Below are positions 14,209 through 22,227 of a stretch of 43,472 bases of DNA, piece by piece (position 1 is the first letter of the stretch; the number at the start of each line of letters is the position of its first letter). The DNA is taken from the NCBI GenBank assembly GCA_964348225.1, contig CAYGBM010000028.1, positions 1 to 43,472 on the forward strand. The letters are read 5' to 3'. The notes under the pieces are model-generated. The model was not told the origin of the DNA, searched no databases, and worked only from the letters and a program-made list of their open reading frames with translations. Origin of the DNA: CAYGBM01 sp964348225. GTDB taxonomy: Bacteria; Patescibacteriota; Minisyncoccia; Minisyncoccales; CG1-02-41-26. The translations under genes were made by a program, and so were the position numbers.

Positions 14209-14451
14209 TTATTCCTTGATTTTCAAAAGCTTTGTAATTTTCACCTTATCAAAGCCAACTATAATTTCATCGTCAATCTGCACCACCGGCACTCCCATCT
14301 GCCCTGATTTTTCAACCATCTCTTTTTGAGCCTCTGCATTTTCTGAAACATCAATTTCTTCAAACTCAAAACCATGCGACTTCAAAAATTCCTTCAAAGC
14401 CACACAATAAGGACAGATATTGGTAGAATAAACCTTTATTTTGGTAGGCAT
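14209..14451 (-). CDS. Glutaredoxin-like protein (CPYC)
   Basis: This 80-aa thioredoxin-fold protein has the N-terminal active site STNICPYCVALKEFL, the cis-Pro region MGVPVVQIDDEIIVGFDK, and the usual glutaredoxin/NrdH length. It reduces disulfides using glutathione or, in NrdH-like proteins, thioredoxin reductase. Since CPR bacteria often lack glutathione synthesis and trxB is encoded 4 kb away, an NrdH-like use of TrxB is plausible but not shown. It is separated from the upstream thioredoxin-like gene by 1 bp and from gapA by 15 bp. Confidence 0.9.
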   Translation of the reverse strand: MPTKIKVYSTNICPYCVALKEFLKSHGFEFEEIDVSENAEAQKEMVEKSGQMGVPVVQIDDEIIVGFDKVKITKLLKIKE

Positions 14452-14452
14452 C

Positions 14453-15214
14453 CTAGTCTATTTGTTCAATTAAGTCTTTAACCGCCTCACAAACCCCAGC
14501 TGGTTGATTTTCAGTGAGGTTGCAAATAAGGGCAGTTAAATTTTTGGTTTCTTTCTCCTCCCCTGACCTTTCACCAGAACCAACTCTGTAGTATTTACAC
14601 CCCAAAACAACTGTGGGTATTCCGCCTGTGCTGTATTTCGTAAATATGTCTCTGTCAGCGTCTGAATCCATATTATCATGGAAAGAAATAAAGCCTTCAA
14701 ACTCTCCAGCTACCGCCTCAACCACTGGATGCTCCCAATGACAGTGAGGACAATAGTCAGCACCGAAAAAGTAAACTATGGGCTTTCCATCTTCTGTGCA
14801 AACTTCATCTTCACTCACTGAAAAAGACCCCAGAGTAAATTTATCTTGAGCTGGCTCTTCCTCCTCTTCTCCTTCTTCTTCCTGTGCCTCAGCTAAATCA
14901 ATGCCTTGAGGAAAAAGTATTTTTCCATCTCCTGTAATATAGGAAGAGAATTCATCATCTTGAATCTTAATCTGCATTTTATAGAGACCGCTTTCTTCAA
15001 TAACATCTCCTATCAAGCTTGCTTGTAAATCACCGCTAAGGATATTGTTATTGATATAGTCCAAAACTATGCTTGCTGCCTCTGCCTTTGAAACAGCTTT
15101 TGCTCCTTCTTCACCCTCTGGACAGGAGCCAGAATAAGCTAACCCAATACCCAAGCCAATGCAAACAAGCACCAAAACCACAATTAATGAATTTTTACCT
15201 GTTAAGTTAGCCAT
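14453..15214 (-). CDS. Membrane-anchored thioredoxin-fold protein (CPHC)
   Basis: The 253-aa protein starts at the ATG at 15212-15214 (MANLTGKNSL). A longer frame exists but lacks a sensible N-terminus. Residues about 8-28 form a signal-anchor helix (SLIVVLVLVCIGLGIGLAYS). A small N-terminal domain with SYITGDGKILFPQGIDL follows, as in secreted disulfide-exchange proteins, then a Glu-rich linker, then a thioredoxin-like domain with VYFFGADYCPHCHWEHP and the cis-Pro GGIPTVVLG. It is probably an extracytoplasmic oxidoreductase or disulfide isomerase. It is first in the operon with glutaredoxin and gapA. A TTGACT (15331-15326) and a GATAAT (15304-15299) lie upstream but are spaced 21 bp apart, so the promoter is uncertain. 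Confidence 0.82.
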   Translation of the reverse strand: MANLTGKNSLIVVLVLVCIGLGIGLAYSGSCPEGEEGAKAVSKAEAASIVLDYINNNILSGDLQASLIGDVIEESGLYKMQIKIQDDEFSSYITGDGKILFPQGIDLAEAQEEEGEEEEEPAQDKFTLGSFSVSEDEVCTEDGKPIVYFFGADYCPHCHWEHPVVEAVAGEFEGFISFHDNMDSDADRDIFTKYSTGGIPTVVLGCKYYRVGSGERSGEEKETKNLTALICNLTENQPAGVCEAVKDLIEQID

Positions 15215-15382
15215 AATATTAGAACACAGCTGCCAGCTTACCTGGTTGCTTTCCGCAAACAGAAAAGTAGACAGGCGCCAGCACAACTATGTTTTTTCAT
15301 TATCGCATCGTTCCTTGCCGGAACTAGTCAACCTTTTATTTGATATTTAATTAATGTTTAATATCTTGATTCTACCAAAAAA

Positions 15383-16591
15383 CTATTTCCCTTGCAACAA
15401 GCTTAATTTCAAAACTAACTTTAACAAATCAGTTGCTTTGATTCTGCCGATTTTCCCTTTTTGGCAGGTTTTTTCTGAAAACCTATTAACACTATCTTTG
15501 CTGACCCCCAGAATCAAAACGGGAAATGGTTCTTTGCAATGCCGCTTCAACTGACTGCAAGTGGAGTGATCGCTTGTTATCACTATTAAGGTATTTTTTA
15601 GCTTCAAAACAGAAGCTAGGTTTTTATCAATCTTTTCAATAAAATACTTTTTACCCTGAAAATTGCCATCTTCAGCCAAGCTATCTGCTGCTTTTATGTG
15701 TAAAAAAACAAAATCGTATTTTCCGATACTCTCTCTGGCAGCTCTAATTTTACCTTTTAAATTTGTGTTTGGCAAACCATTAGCTCCTCTAACCTCTATA
15801 ATGTCCATACCCATTATCTTGCCAATCTGCTTATAAAGAATCTTTCCTGCAATACAACAGGCTTTCAGCCCATATCTTTTTTTGAAACTGGGCAACTTCT
15901 GCAAAGAGCTTGCTTCTCTGACTAAAATATAATTGGCTGGCAATTTTCCTTGTTTTTTTCTTTTTTTGTTCAGGGAATGCTCTTTTAAAATCAAATGGGC
16001 TTTGAGTAAAAACTTGTTTAAAACTTCAGCTGTGAATTCCGCTTTTTTAGTTTTCTCCAAGGCAACAATTTTTTCTGCTTTCTTACTCAAAGAAGCATAA
16101 TAAGGATCTCCATCGCTAATCTTGCAGCTCAGGTTTCTGCCTCGCAAAACTACAGCAACCCTGTATTCACCTGCAGCCTTAATCAGGAACTTAATGCCAT
16201 CAATCACTATTCCATTTAAAGCTTCAATAAGAGGCTTGGTATTTTTAATCCTTCCTGCCCTTCTGTCAACCAAATTCAATTTCTTGTCAACGGTGCCAAA
16301 ATTACCCCTTAAAGCCACATCGCCCAGCTTCAACCTTATCCCAGCCCCCCTCGCTGTAAAAAGCCCTCTTTGCACACGATAATCTTTAGGATCATATCCG
16401 AACAAAGAGAAATGCCCTTCTTCTGAGGTTGGAATAGCAGTTGTTGCAACAGGCTCTATCAAACCGCAAATCCCCTCTTCTGCCATAAAATCAAGATTGG
16501 GCGTTTCAGCCGCTTCCAGCGGAGTCTTCCCTCCAAGTTCTCCAATGGCCCTATCCCCTAAGCCATCGATAATAATAAATAAAATTTTCAT
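15383..16591 (-). CDS. apgM: 2,3-bisphosphoglycerate-independent phosphoglycerate mutase, archaeal type
   Basis: This 402-aa enzyme interconverts 3- and 2-phosphoglycerate. It belongs to the alkaline-phosphatase superfamily ApgM group found in archaea and some bacteria. Visible motifs are the N-terminal metal site LFIIIDGLGDRAIGELGGKTPLE, the phosphoserine region PTSEEGHFSLFGYDP, YRVQRGLFTARGAGI, AALRGNFGT-like residues (VALRGNFGTVD), FLHIKAADSLAEDG, and the C-terminal VITSDHSTCSQLKRH metal ligands. The start overlaps the enolase stop by ATGA. Bacterial GpmI or GpmA is not present in the window. Confidence 0.93.
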   Translation of the reverse strand: MKILFIIIDGLGDRAIGELGGKTPLEAAETPNLDFMAEEGICGLIEPVATTAIPTSEEGHFSLFGYDPKDYRVQRGLFTARGAGIRLKLGDVALRGNFGTVDKKLNLVDRRAGRIKNTKPLIEALNGIVIDGIKFLIKAAGEYRVAVVLRGRNLSCKISDGDPYYASLSKKAEKIVALEKTKKAEFTAEVLNKFLLKAHLILKEHSLNKKRKKQGKLPANYILVREASSLQKLPSFKKRYGLKACCIAGKILYKQIGKIMGMDIIEVRGANGLPNTNLKGKIRAARESIGKYDFVFLHIKAADSLAEDGNFQGKKYFIEKIDKNLASVLKLKNTLIVITSDHSTCSQLKRHCKEPFPVLILGVSKDSVNRFSEKTCQKGKIGRIKATDLLKLVLKLSLLQGK

Positions 16592-17787
16592 AATTCTTTT
16601 TCTATTTGTAACAATCTCTCATACTTAGCCTTACGCTCCAGCTGAAAAGGACCGCCAGCTTTAATAAATCCAGCTCCCAAACCAACCGCTAAATCAGCAA
16701 TAAAATCATCTTTTGTTTCACCGCCTCTATGAGAAACAATGATTTCCCAGCCAAATTCTTTTGCCATGTTTCCAGCTTCAATAACTTCTGAAACCGTGCC
16801 GATTTGATTAGGCTTTAAAACAACCGCATTGCATGCTTTTTTCCTTTTTGCTTTCTTCATTCTCTTGGGATTTGTCACTATTAGATCATCTCCTATTACA
16901 ATCAAATCCCGAGTGTCTGACCTTCGCTTGAGCGTCTGCCAAGAGGACCAATCGTCTTCTGAAAAAGGGTCTTCAAGAAACGAAATTGGATAGCGAGCAA
17001 TCAAATCCTCATAAAACTCCAACATCTCCTCTCTGTTCTTTTGAGCGCCTTCAAAATTATAACCGTCCCTTTCAAAGAATTGTGAGGCAGCAACATCTAA
17101 ATAGATTTTTGCTTTTTCTTCAGCCCTAGCTCCTTTAACTGCTTGAACTATCAAATCCAAGGCTTTCTCAGATTTCTCTAAGGAAGGAGAAAAGCCTCCT
17201 TCACAGCCCATTTTAACACCAGGCTCTTCTAATTCATCTTTCAAGATATCTCTCAAACTGTTGTAAATCTCAGAAGCAATTTGAAAATTCGCCTTAAACG
17301 AATCGTCCTGAGGAACAATCATAAACTCTTGCACACTCAACTTATTGTCTCCGTGGCGACCCCCTTCTATAGATAAAACACATGGCTTGGGCAGTTCGCT
17401 AAGTTTATTCCCTGCCAAGCGCGCTATGTACGAATAAAGAGCTGCGTTTTCTGTAGCAGCTCCAGCTCGACAACAAGATATTGAAACAGCCAACACAGCA
17501 TTAACCCCTAAGGAAGATTTGTTATCTGTGCCATCCAGCTTAATTAAAAGTTTATCAATCTCTTTTTGGCTTTTAAAATCTTTACCACATATCCTTTTTG
17601 AAATTATTTCCTCAATATTTTCCACTGCCCTTTCAGCGACAACCTCAACTGCCTCGTACTTGCCCTTGGAAACGCCAGAAGGCACAGAAGCTCGAAAAAC
17701 ACCTCTCTCTGTTTCAACTTCTGCCTCTAGTGTTGCTTTTCCCCGCGAATTCAGAATTGCCTTTGCTCTGAGAGAACTAATTTTCAT
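16588..17787 (-). CDS. eno: Enolase, short divergent form
   Basis: Enolase converts 2-phosphoglycerate to PEP with Mg2+. The 399 aa are about 30 shorter than typical enolases. Conserved elements are SVPSGVSKGKYEAVE, NKSSLGVNAVLAVS, GGRHGDNKLSVQEFMIVP, CEGGFSPSLEKSEKAL, FLEDPFSEDDW, VIGDDLIVTNPKR, VVLKPNQIGTVSE (catalytic Lys), ISHRSGET-like VSHRGGETKDDFIADLAVG, and IKAGGPFQLERKAKYERLL (second Lys). Substitutions such as ASTG to VSKG in loop 1 and HRSGE to HRGGE are visible. It overlaps trxB upstream and apgM downstream by 4 bp each, so the three are translationally coupled. Confidence 0.94.
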   Translation of the reverse strand: MKISSLRAKAILNSRGKATLEAEVETERGVFRASVPSGVSKGKYEAVEVVAERAVENIEEIISKRICGKDFKSQKEIDKLLIKLDGTDNKSSLGVNAVLAVSISCCRAGAATENAALYSYIARLAGNKLSELPKPCVLSIEGGRHGDNKLSVQEFMIVPQDDSFKANFQIASEIYNSLRDILKDELEEPGVKMGCEGGFSPSLEKSEKALDLIVQAVKGARAEEKAKIYLDVAASQFFERDGYNFEGAQKNREEMLEFYEDLIARYPISFLEDPFSEDDWSSWQTLKRRSDTRDLIVIGDDLIVTNPKRMKKAKRKKACNAVVLKPNQIGTVSEVIEAGNMAKEFGWEIIVSHRGGETKDDFIADLAVGLGAGFIKAGGPFQLERKAKYERLLQIEKEL

Positions 17788-18764
17788 AAGTTATTTTGTA
17801 AATAATCGTAAGCAGCAAGGGCTGCCCTACATCCATCCCCTACTGCTGTTACTATCTGCTTGTGAGGGTTATCATTAACATCTCCAGCAGCAAATATTCC
17901 CTTCACTGATGTAGCACAGGTGGCAGGGTCAATTTTTATCTCGTTTTTCTTATTAAAATCCACCAATCCCTTTAAAAAACCAGCAGCCGGGATAGAGCCA
18001 ATTTCAATAAAAACCCCGTTCAGGGGCACTTGAAATGTTTTTTTATTAACTAGGTCTTGATAAATCAAAGCTTGTACGTTGCCGTTGCCCACAATCTCTT
18101 TCATCTCCTTGTTAAGATGAATTTCAATGTGCTTTTGCTTCTTAACCCTTTCTTGTAAAATTTCATCAGCGATTACCCTTGCTCCTCTTTCAAAAATAAA
18201 AATCTTTGCTGCGTACTTTGCCAAATCCAAGGCTGATTCAAACCCTGAATTGCCACCTCCAACCACTGCCACATGTTTATCTTTAAAAAACGGGGCGTCG
18301 CATGTTGGGCAATAAGAAATGCCCCTGCCGGTAAACTTTTTTTCACCCGGAATATTTAGATGACGAGGATCTCTTCCAGGAGCTGCGATAATTGCTCTAG
18401 CAGAAAACTGCTTATTGCTTGCTGTTTTAACCAAAAACTGACCTTTCCTTTTCCGGTTTCTTTGCACTTTGAATACCACCTCCCCTTCTAAAATATATAG
18501 GTCCTGTTCACTAAAATCTCCCTTGCCCTCAATTGGAGACAAAGGAGCGAATTTCTTTAAGTGCTTCTCAAAGCTTTTCATCAGCTTCATTCCCGAAACC
18601 CCGGGCGTGCCTGGCCAGTTATCTACTTCACTGGTTTTTGCCACTTGCCCCAAAAAGTCTTTTGTTAAAAGCAAAATCCGTAGTTTCTTTCTAGCTGCAT
18701 AAATGCCAGCTGTGATGCCAGCAGGTCCTCCTCCTATTATAACAAGGTCGTATAAACGTTCCAT
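17784..18764 (-). CDS. trxB: Thioredoxin reductase
   Basis: This 326-aa FAD/NADPH-dependent reductase regenerates thioredoxin-type proteins. The N-terminal FAD motif is VIIGGGPAGITAGIYAARK, the redox-active site is YCPTCDAPFF (the family norm is CATCD; near residue 150), the NADPH motif is AVVGGGNSGFESALDLA, and the C-terminal FAD motif is GIFAAGDVND. It heads the trxB > eno > apgM operon, ending TGA with an ATGA overlap into eno. Its leader contains a 19-nt palindrome immediately before the start codon. The likely clients are the CPHC and CPYC proteins encoded at 14.2-15.2 kb. Confidence 0.95.
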   Translation of the reverse strand: MERLYDLVIIGGGPAGITAGIYAARKKLRILLLTKDFLGQVAKTSEVDNWPGTPGVSGMKLMKSFEKHLKKFAPLSPIEGKGDFSEQDLYILEGEVVFKVQRNRKRKGQFLVKTASNKQFSARAIIAAPGRDPRHLNIPGEKKFTGRGISYCPTCDAPFFKDKHVAVVGGGNSGFESALDLAKYAAKIFIFERGARVIADEILQERVKKQKHIEIHLNKEMKEIVGNGNVQALIYQDLVNKKTFQVPLNGVFIEIGSIPAAGFLKGLVDFNKKNEIKIDPATCATSVKGIFAAGDVNDNPHKQIVTAVGDGCRAALAAYDYLQNNL

Positions 18765-18775
18765 ATTATTAATAT

Positions 18776-18794
18776 GCAGGGGTCAGACCCCTGC
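18776..18794. repeat. REP-like palindrome with GGGGTCAGACCCC core in the trxB leader
   Basis: GCAGGGGTC-A-GACCCCTGC is a perfect 9-bp inverted repeat around a single base. The inner 15 nt (AGGGGTCAGACCCCT) recur exactly at 32394-32408 inside the large LamG gene. It lies 11 bp before the trxB start codon, between it and the predicted transcription start, so the trxB mRNA should begin with a GC-rich hairpin. Confidence 0.85.
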
Positions 18795-18803
18795 CATTAG
18801 CCT

Positions 18804-18831
18804 TTTATATCCCCCTGCTCTCTCTAATCAA
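18804..18831 (-). promoter_or_regulatory. Promoter of the trxB-eno-apgM operon
   Basis: On the minus strand there is TTGATT (18831-18826), a 16-bp spacer, then TATAAA (18809-18804). The predicted start near 18797 leaves a leader of about 33 nt that is mostly the GGGGTC palindrome. There is no obvious Shine-Dalgarno site between the hairpin and the ATG. Confidence 0.65.
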
Positions 18832-18872
18832 AGGACAATGGACTCCAGAGAACTATCTTAAAGCTGTTTTAA

Positions 18873-19757
18873 CTATTTGTCCTGCTTTACTTCTTTCAAA
18901 ACATTGGGGATTTCCTCAATTAAATCGCTTGCCAGTAATGAAGCACCTAATCTTTTAGCTGCCTTCTCTCCTGCCAAACCATTTATAAAAGAGGCTGCAC
19001 TTCCCGCTGTTAAACAATCCTTCCCCATGGCCAAGATGGCTCCCGCTATCCCAGCTAAGGTATCGCCTGTGCCCCCAACCGTCATAAACGGAGAACCGGT
19101 TCTGTTTAATGCTGAATCTTCACCATTGGAAACCAAAATATCCACTTTGCCCTTTAGCAGAATGGTGGTTTGCAGGTTTTTTGCTGCCTCTATAACCGCT
19201 TGTTTTTTCTCTCCTCCAGACAAACCGGAAATGTCTTTTCCAGTTAAAATAGAAAACTCAAAGCTATGAGGGGTTAAAAGGAAATTCTTCCCCTTCACTA
19301 TTTCGGGCGATTTAGCTAGGGCGTGAATACCGTCAGCATCAATAACCGCTTTTACCGGAACCCGTTTTAAGTATTCCAGAATCGTTTTTTTAGTACCCTC
19401 TGATCTTCCAAGCCCTCCACCGATAACAACAGCCACATTCTCTCCAGCCACTGCTCGAGCTGCCTCAGTCATTGAGATTAAAATGGGCAGGTCTTCTTCA
19501 TCTAACCAGTTTCCTTTCAAAGGGTAAGCTGCCAAATTGGGTGAGAAAGAAGAAATAATGTCAGCTGCCCTTTTTGGAGCTAAAACCTGCACCATATCCA
19601 CCCCTGCCCTGAAAGCAGCCATAGCAGCAAAGGCTGGGGAGCCAGTATAAAACTGCCCTCCCCCAATTACCAACAAAAGCCCATAATCATATTTTTTAGC
19701 ATCAGGCTTTCTTGGAGGGTAGACCTTTCTCAAAATATCTTTGGTTATTTTTGTCAT
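18873..19757 (-). CDS. nnrD: ADP-dependent NAD(P)H-hydrate dehydratase (stand-alone NnrD domain)
   Basis: This 294-aa metabolite-repair enzyme of the YjeF C-terminal/ribokinase-like fold dehydrates damaged NADHX/NADPHX with ADP. Motifs are YGLLLVIGGGQFYTGSPAFAAMAAFRAG at the N-terminus, VVIGGGLGR, AVIDADGIHAL, LLTPHSFEFSILTG (TPH motif), ILLKGKVDILV and the nucleotide-binding VGGTGDTLAGIAGAILA. The NnrE epimerase half of bifunctional enzymes is absent, so this is the single-domain form. It lies 26 bp downstream of galU and is probably cotranscribed with it. Confidence 0.93.
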   Translation of the reverse strand: MTKITKDILRKVYPPRKPDAKKYDYGLLLVIGGGQFYTGSPAFAAMAAFRAGVDMVQVLAPKRAADIISSFSPNLAAYPLKGNWLDEEDLPILISMTEAARAVAGENVAVVIGGGLGRSEGTKKTILEYLKRVPVKAVIDADGIHALAKSPEIVKGKNFLLTPHSFEFSILTGKDISGLSGGEKKQAVIEAAKNLQTTILLKGKVDILVSNGEDSALNRTGSPFMTVGGTGDTLAGIAGAILAMGKDCLTAGSAASFINGLAGEKAAKRLGASLLASDLIEEIPNVLKEVKQDK

Positions 19758-19783
19758 ATTTTTTATGTTAAGTTTTGAAAGAT

Positions 19784-20665
19784 TTATAATTTTTTATTTG
19801 TCTTTTTTAAAAAATCACGCAACATTGGCCCATATTGAGGATGCTTCAAACAAAGTTGCAGATGCGATTTCAGCCAATCAACCGTCTTGCCGCATTCCAG
19901 CCATTGCCCTTCAATTTCAACGCCATAAACCATTTTTCCATCTTTCAGCATTAATCTTAATGCTTCAGCTAAAATTATCTCTCCTTTCTTATTGGGCAGG
20001 GTTTTATCCAGATACTTAAAAATCTCGGGTGGAAAAACATATCTGCCAGCAATTGCCAAGTCAGAAGGGGCTTCTGCAATCTCTGGTTTTTCAATTATTT
20101 CTTTCACTTTATACAAACGATTGGCAATCTTCTCTACCTTAACAACACCATAAGAAGGTAATTGCTCTTTTGGCACCTGCTTTAAGCCAATAATGGCTTT
20201 TTGAGAAGTGGTGAAAACTTTCTTGAGCTGGTTTAAAGCAGGTATCTTGCTTTCAAAGATATCGTCGGGAAACAAAACCCCAAAAGCATCTTTTCCTACC
20301 TGCCTTTTTGCTTTCAAAACAGCATCTCCATCTCCCTTTGGTGTTTGTTGTTGAGCTGAAGAAAAAGATATTCCTTCAAAATCTTGGTCAGCTTTTCTGA
20401 GCCTTTCCAATAAATCTTTCTTGTTGCGCTTCTTTAAAAGGGTTTCTAATTTTGGCTTCCTTGTAAAGTATTCAAGGACGTTCTTTTTTTGCTCCGCCAA
20501 AACAAAAATAATATTCTTTATTTCAGAGTCCTTTGCTTCTCTGCAAACATAATCAATCATGGGGCTGTCAACCAAAGGCAGAAGTTCTTTAGCTAAAACT
20601 TTTGTTAAAGGCAAAAATCGGGTCCCAAGACCAGCTGCTGGTATTACAACTTTTTTTATTTGCAT
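19784..20665 (-). CDS. galU: UTP-glucose-1-phosphate uridylyltransferase
   Basis: This 293-aa nucleotidyltransferase makes UDP-glucose from UTP and glucose-1-phosphate for glycan synthesis. The N-terminal signature is VVIPAAGLGTRFLPLTKVLAKELLPLVDSP, and the sugar-binding and metal regions follow in GDGDAVLKAKRQVG, VLFPDDIFES, SYGVVKVE, VKEIIEKP, AIAGRYVFPPEIF and GQWLECGKTVDWLKSH. The family length is normal. Immediately upstream lies an 18-bp perfect palindrome containing TACAAT 5 bp before the ATG, so the transcript may be leaderless. Its product could feed the O-antigen-ligase-like surface glycan system encoded upstream. Confidence 0.95.
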   Translation of the reverse strand: MQIKKVVIPAAGLGTRFLPLTKVLAKELLPLVDSPMIDYVCREAKDSEIKNIIFVLAEQKKNVLEYFTRKPKLETLLKKRNKKDLLERLRKADQDFEGISFSSAQQQTPKGDGDAVLKAKRQVGKDAFGVLFPDDIFESKIPALNQLKKVFTTSQKAIIGLKQVPKEQLPSYGVVKVEKIANRLYKVKEIIEKPEIAEAPSDLAIAGRYVFPPEIFKYLDKTLPNKKGEIILAEALRLMLKDGKMVYGVEIEGQWLECGKTVDWLKSHLQLCLKHPQYGPMLRDFLKKTNKKL

Positions 20666-20672
20666 AATCTAT

Positions 20673-20881
20673 TGTATCGGAATTTCAATTACAATTGAAA
20701 TTCCGATACATCAAGGAGGGGTCGGGAGGAAAGAATTTCCTCCCGTGTAGGAAAACAGTCGCTCTAACAGGGTTCCCTTCTAAAATTCACCAAGTGAATT
20801 TTAGAAGGGAGAGCGACGTTAGAAACCGAGGGTTTCTAAAGAACATAGTCAGCGAGCGATAGCGAGCGACTATGTTCTTTA
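20673..20881. repeat. Array of five adjacent perfect hairpins between ftsZ-like gene and galU
   Basis: The arms, all exact, are: (1) TGTATCGGAATTTCAATT at 20673-20690 with 20693-20710; (2) CGGGAGGAAA at 20723-20732 with 20736-20745; (3) TCCCTTCTAAAATTCAC at 20774-20790 with 20794-20810, enclosed by GTCGCTC/GAGCGAC at 20758-20764 and 20811-20817; (4) TTAGAAACC at 20819-20827 with 20831-20839; (5) TAAAGAACATAGTC at 20837-20850 with 20868-20881, whose loop repeats AGCGAGC. Hairpin 5 contains the ftsZ-like stop codon, and hairpin 1 abuts the galU start. No coding potential is credible. It is not CRISPR: arms are inverted and all differ. Confidence 0.85.
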
Positions 20882-22204
20882 TTTTCCTTTTTTCCTTAAA
20901 AAGGCAGGTACTCCCCAGTCTCCTTCCGGCGCCCATTCTCTTTCTTGAGCTTCTTTCTCAGCTTTTCTCACCTCAAGCGCTGATCTGCGAACCCTGCCTT
21001 TTCTTTGTTTTTTCTGTTGGCTATCTCTTCCAGAAAAAGAGATGTCTTTTTTGTCAGTTTTAGATTTAACTTTAACAGAAACTGGTTTCTTTTTTTTCTT
21101 CGGCAAACTCCTGACAACTTTCCTTTTCTTGCTACTGACCCCAGAGGAAGCCTCTCTCTTTTTTTCTCCCTTTTCCTTATCGCTTACCGCAAGCAACGTC
21201 AGCTTGATTTTTCCATTATGTTCTGGGCTCTCAGAGATACCAAAAATAATTTTTGCTCTAGGATTTAAATTGGCAACAGTTTCGCTCACAGCCTCAACCT
21301 CTTTAAGCTTTAAATCCTTACCGCCTGTAACATTAAAAAGAATCCTCCTCACACCCTTAGGTGCACCTTCAAAAATAGGGCTTTGAAAAATATTTTTTAT
21401 CACCTCCTCCACCCGGTTAGGGCCTTGAGCCATTGATTGGGCGAAAAAAAGCACTTTCCCCCTTTCTCCAAGTATTGTTCTTAAGTCAGCAAAATCAATA
21501 TTAATTAAATTCGGCTTTGAGATAACCGCTATTAAATCATTCAGCCAGCCAGCAAATATCTGATTCAAGGAAGACAACGACTTTTTTAAGGGTGTTCTTT
21601 TATCAATAATCTTGAAAATTTTCTCGTTTGGAACAACGATTATCCCTGACAAATTCTCCCGAAGCTTATCCATAGCGTTTTTTGCAACCTTGAGCTTTTT
21701 TTCACCTTCAAAATTAAAAGGTAAAGTAAAAATTCCAAGGGAAATGTTTCTCTGGTCTCTGGCAACTTCAGCAAAAACCGGCCCAGCCCCTGAAGCAACT
21801 CCTCCACCAAGCGACCCCACTAAAATAGAGAGGTCTTGCTCCTGGAAAATCTTGACAATTTTTTCTTTTTCAGCAAGAGCAGCCTTGCGAGCTAAATCAG
21901 GGTCCATACCAGTGCCCATACCTCCAGCCAATTTTTCTCCAAACTGAAAAACCCTAACTCCTTTTCTCACCTTTTTAAAAACCCGAGCATCAGTATCTGC
22001 TACCAAAAGGCTGACATTCTTTAAGTTCTGGGCCATTTCAGCCACAATAGAAGCTCCACCACCCCCTATGCCAAGAACTTTAATCCTAATCTTGCGCGGC
22101 TTAAAAGAGCTGTGTTTTGCTTTTTTTCTTGATTTTGTTTTAACCTTTGCTTTTCGTGGCGCTTTCCGTTTTGAAGTTGTTTTTTGTTTTTGTTTTGAAG
22201 CCAT
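20879..22204 (-). CDS. ftsZ: FtsZ-like cell-division GTPase, divergent
   Basis: This 441-aa tubulin/FtsZ-family protein would form the division ring. After a 38-residue basic N-terminal extension comes the FtsZ core: KVLGIGGGGASIVAEM, VADTDARVF, LAGGMGTGMDPDLARKAA, LGGGVASGAGPVFAEVA, FTLPFNFEGEKKLKVA, VVPNEKIF, the T7 catalytic loop NLINIDFADLRTIL, GPNRVEEVI and RRILFNVTGGKDLKLKEV. A long Lys/Arg-rich linker ends in DWGVPAFLRKKG, the conserved FtsZ C-terminal peptide that binds membrane-anchor proteins. The tubulin signature GGGTGTG is changed to GGGVASG and GGGGxN to GGGGAS, so nucleotide handling may be altered. It lies 23 bp downstream of the O-antigen-ligase-like gene. Confidence 0.9.
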   Translation of the reverse strand: MASKQKQKTTSKRKAPRKAKVKTKSRKKAKHSSFKPRKIRIKVLGIGGGGASIVAEMAQNLKNVSLLVADTDARVFKKVRKGVRVFQFGEKLAGGMGTGMDPDLARKAALAEKEKIVKIFQEQDLSILVGSLGGGVASGAGPVFAEVARDQRNISLGIFTLPFNFEGEKKLKVAKNAMDKLRENLSGIIVVPNEKIFKIIDKRTPLKKSLSSLNQIFAGWLNDLIAVISKPNLINIDFADLRTILGERGKVLFFAQSMAQGPNRVEEVIKNIFQSPIFEGAPKGVRRILFNVTGGKDLKLKEVEAVSETVANLNPRAKIIFGISESPEHNGKIKLTLLAVSDKEKGEKKREASSGVSSKKRKVVRSLPKKKKKPVSVKVKSKTDKKDISFSGRDSQQKKQRKGRVRRSALEVRKAEKEAQEREWAPEGDWGVPAFLRKKGK

Positions 22205-22227
22205 ATTAAAAAATTAGAAATTTTTAA

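Noticed and set aside
15215..15382. Possible riboswitch or sRNA upstream of the thioredoxin-like gene
   Set aside because: Short complementary words (CCAG/CTGG, TTCC/GGAA) are present, but no sustained structure or known aptamer core. TTGACT and GATAAT are 21 bp apart, too far for a confident promoter.
20673..20881. CRISPR array or integron attC site
   Set aside because: The units are inverted, not direct, all have different sequences and lengths, and no cas or integrase gene is present.
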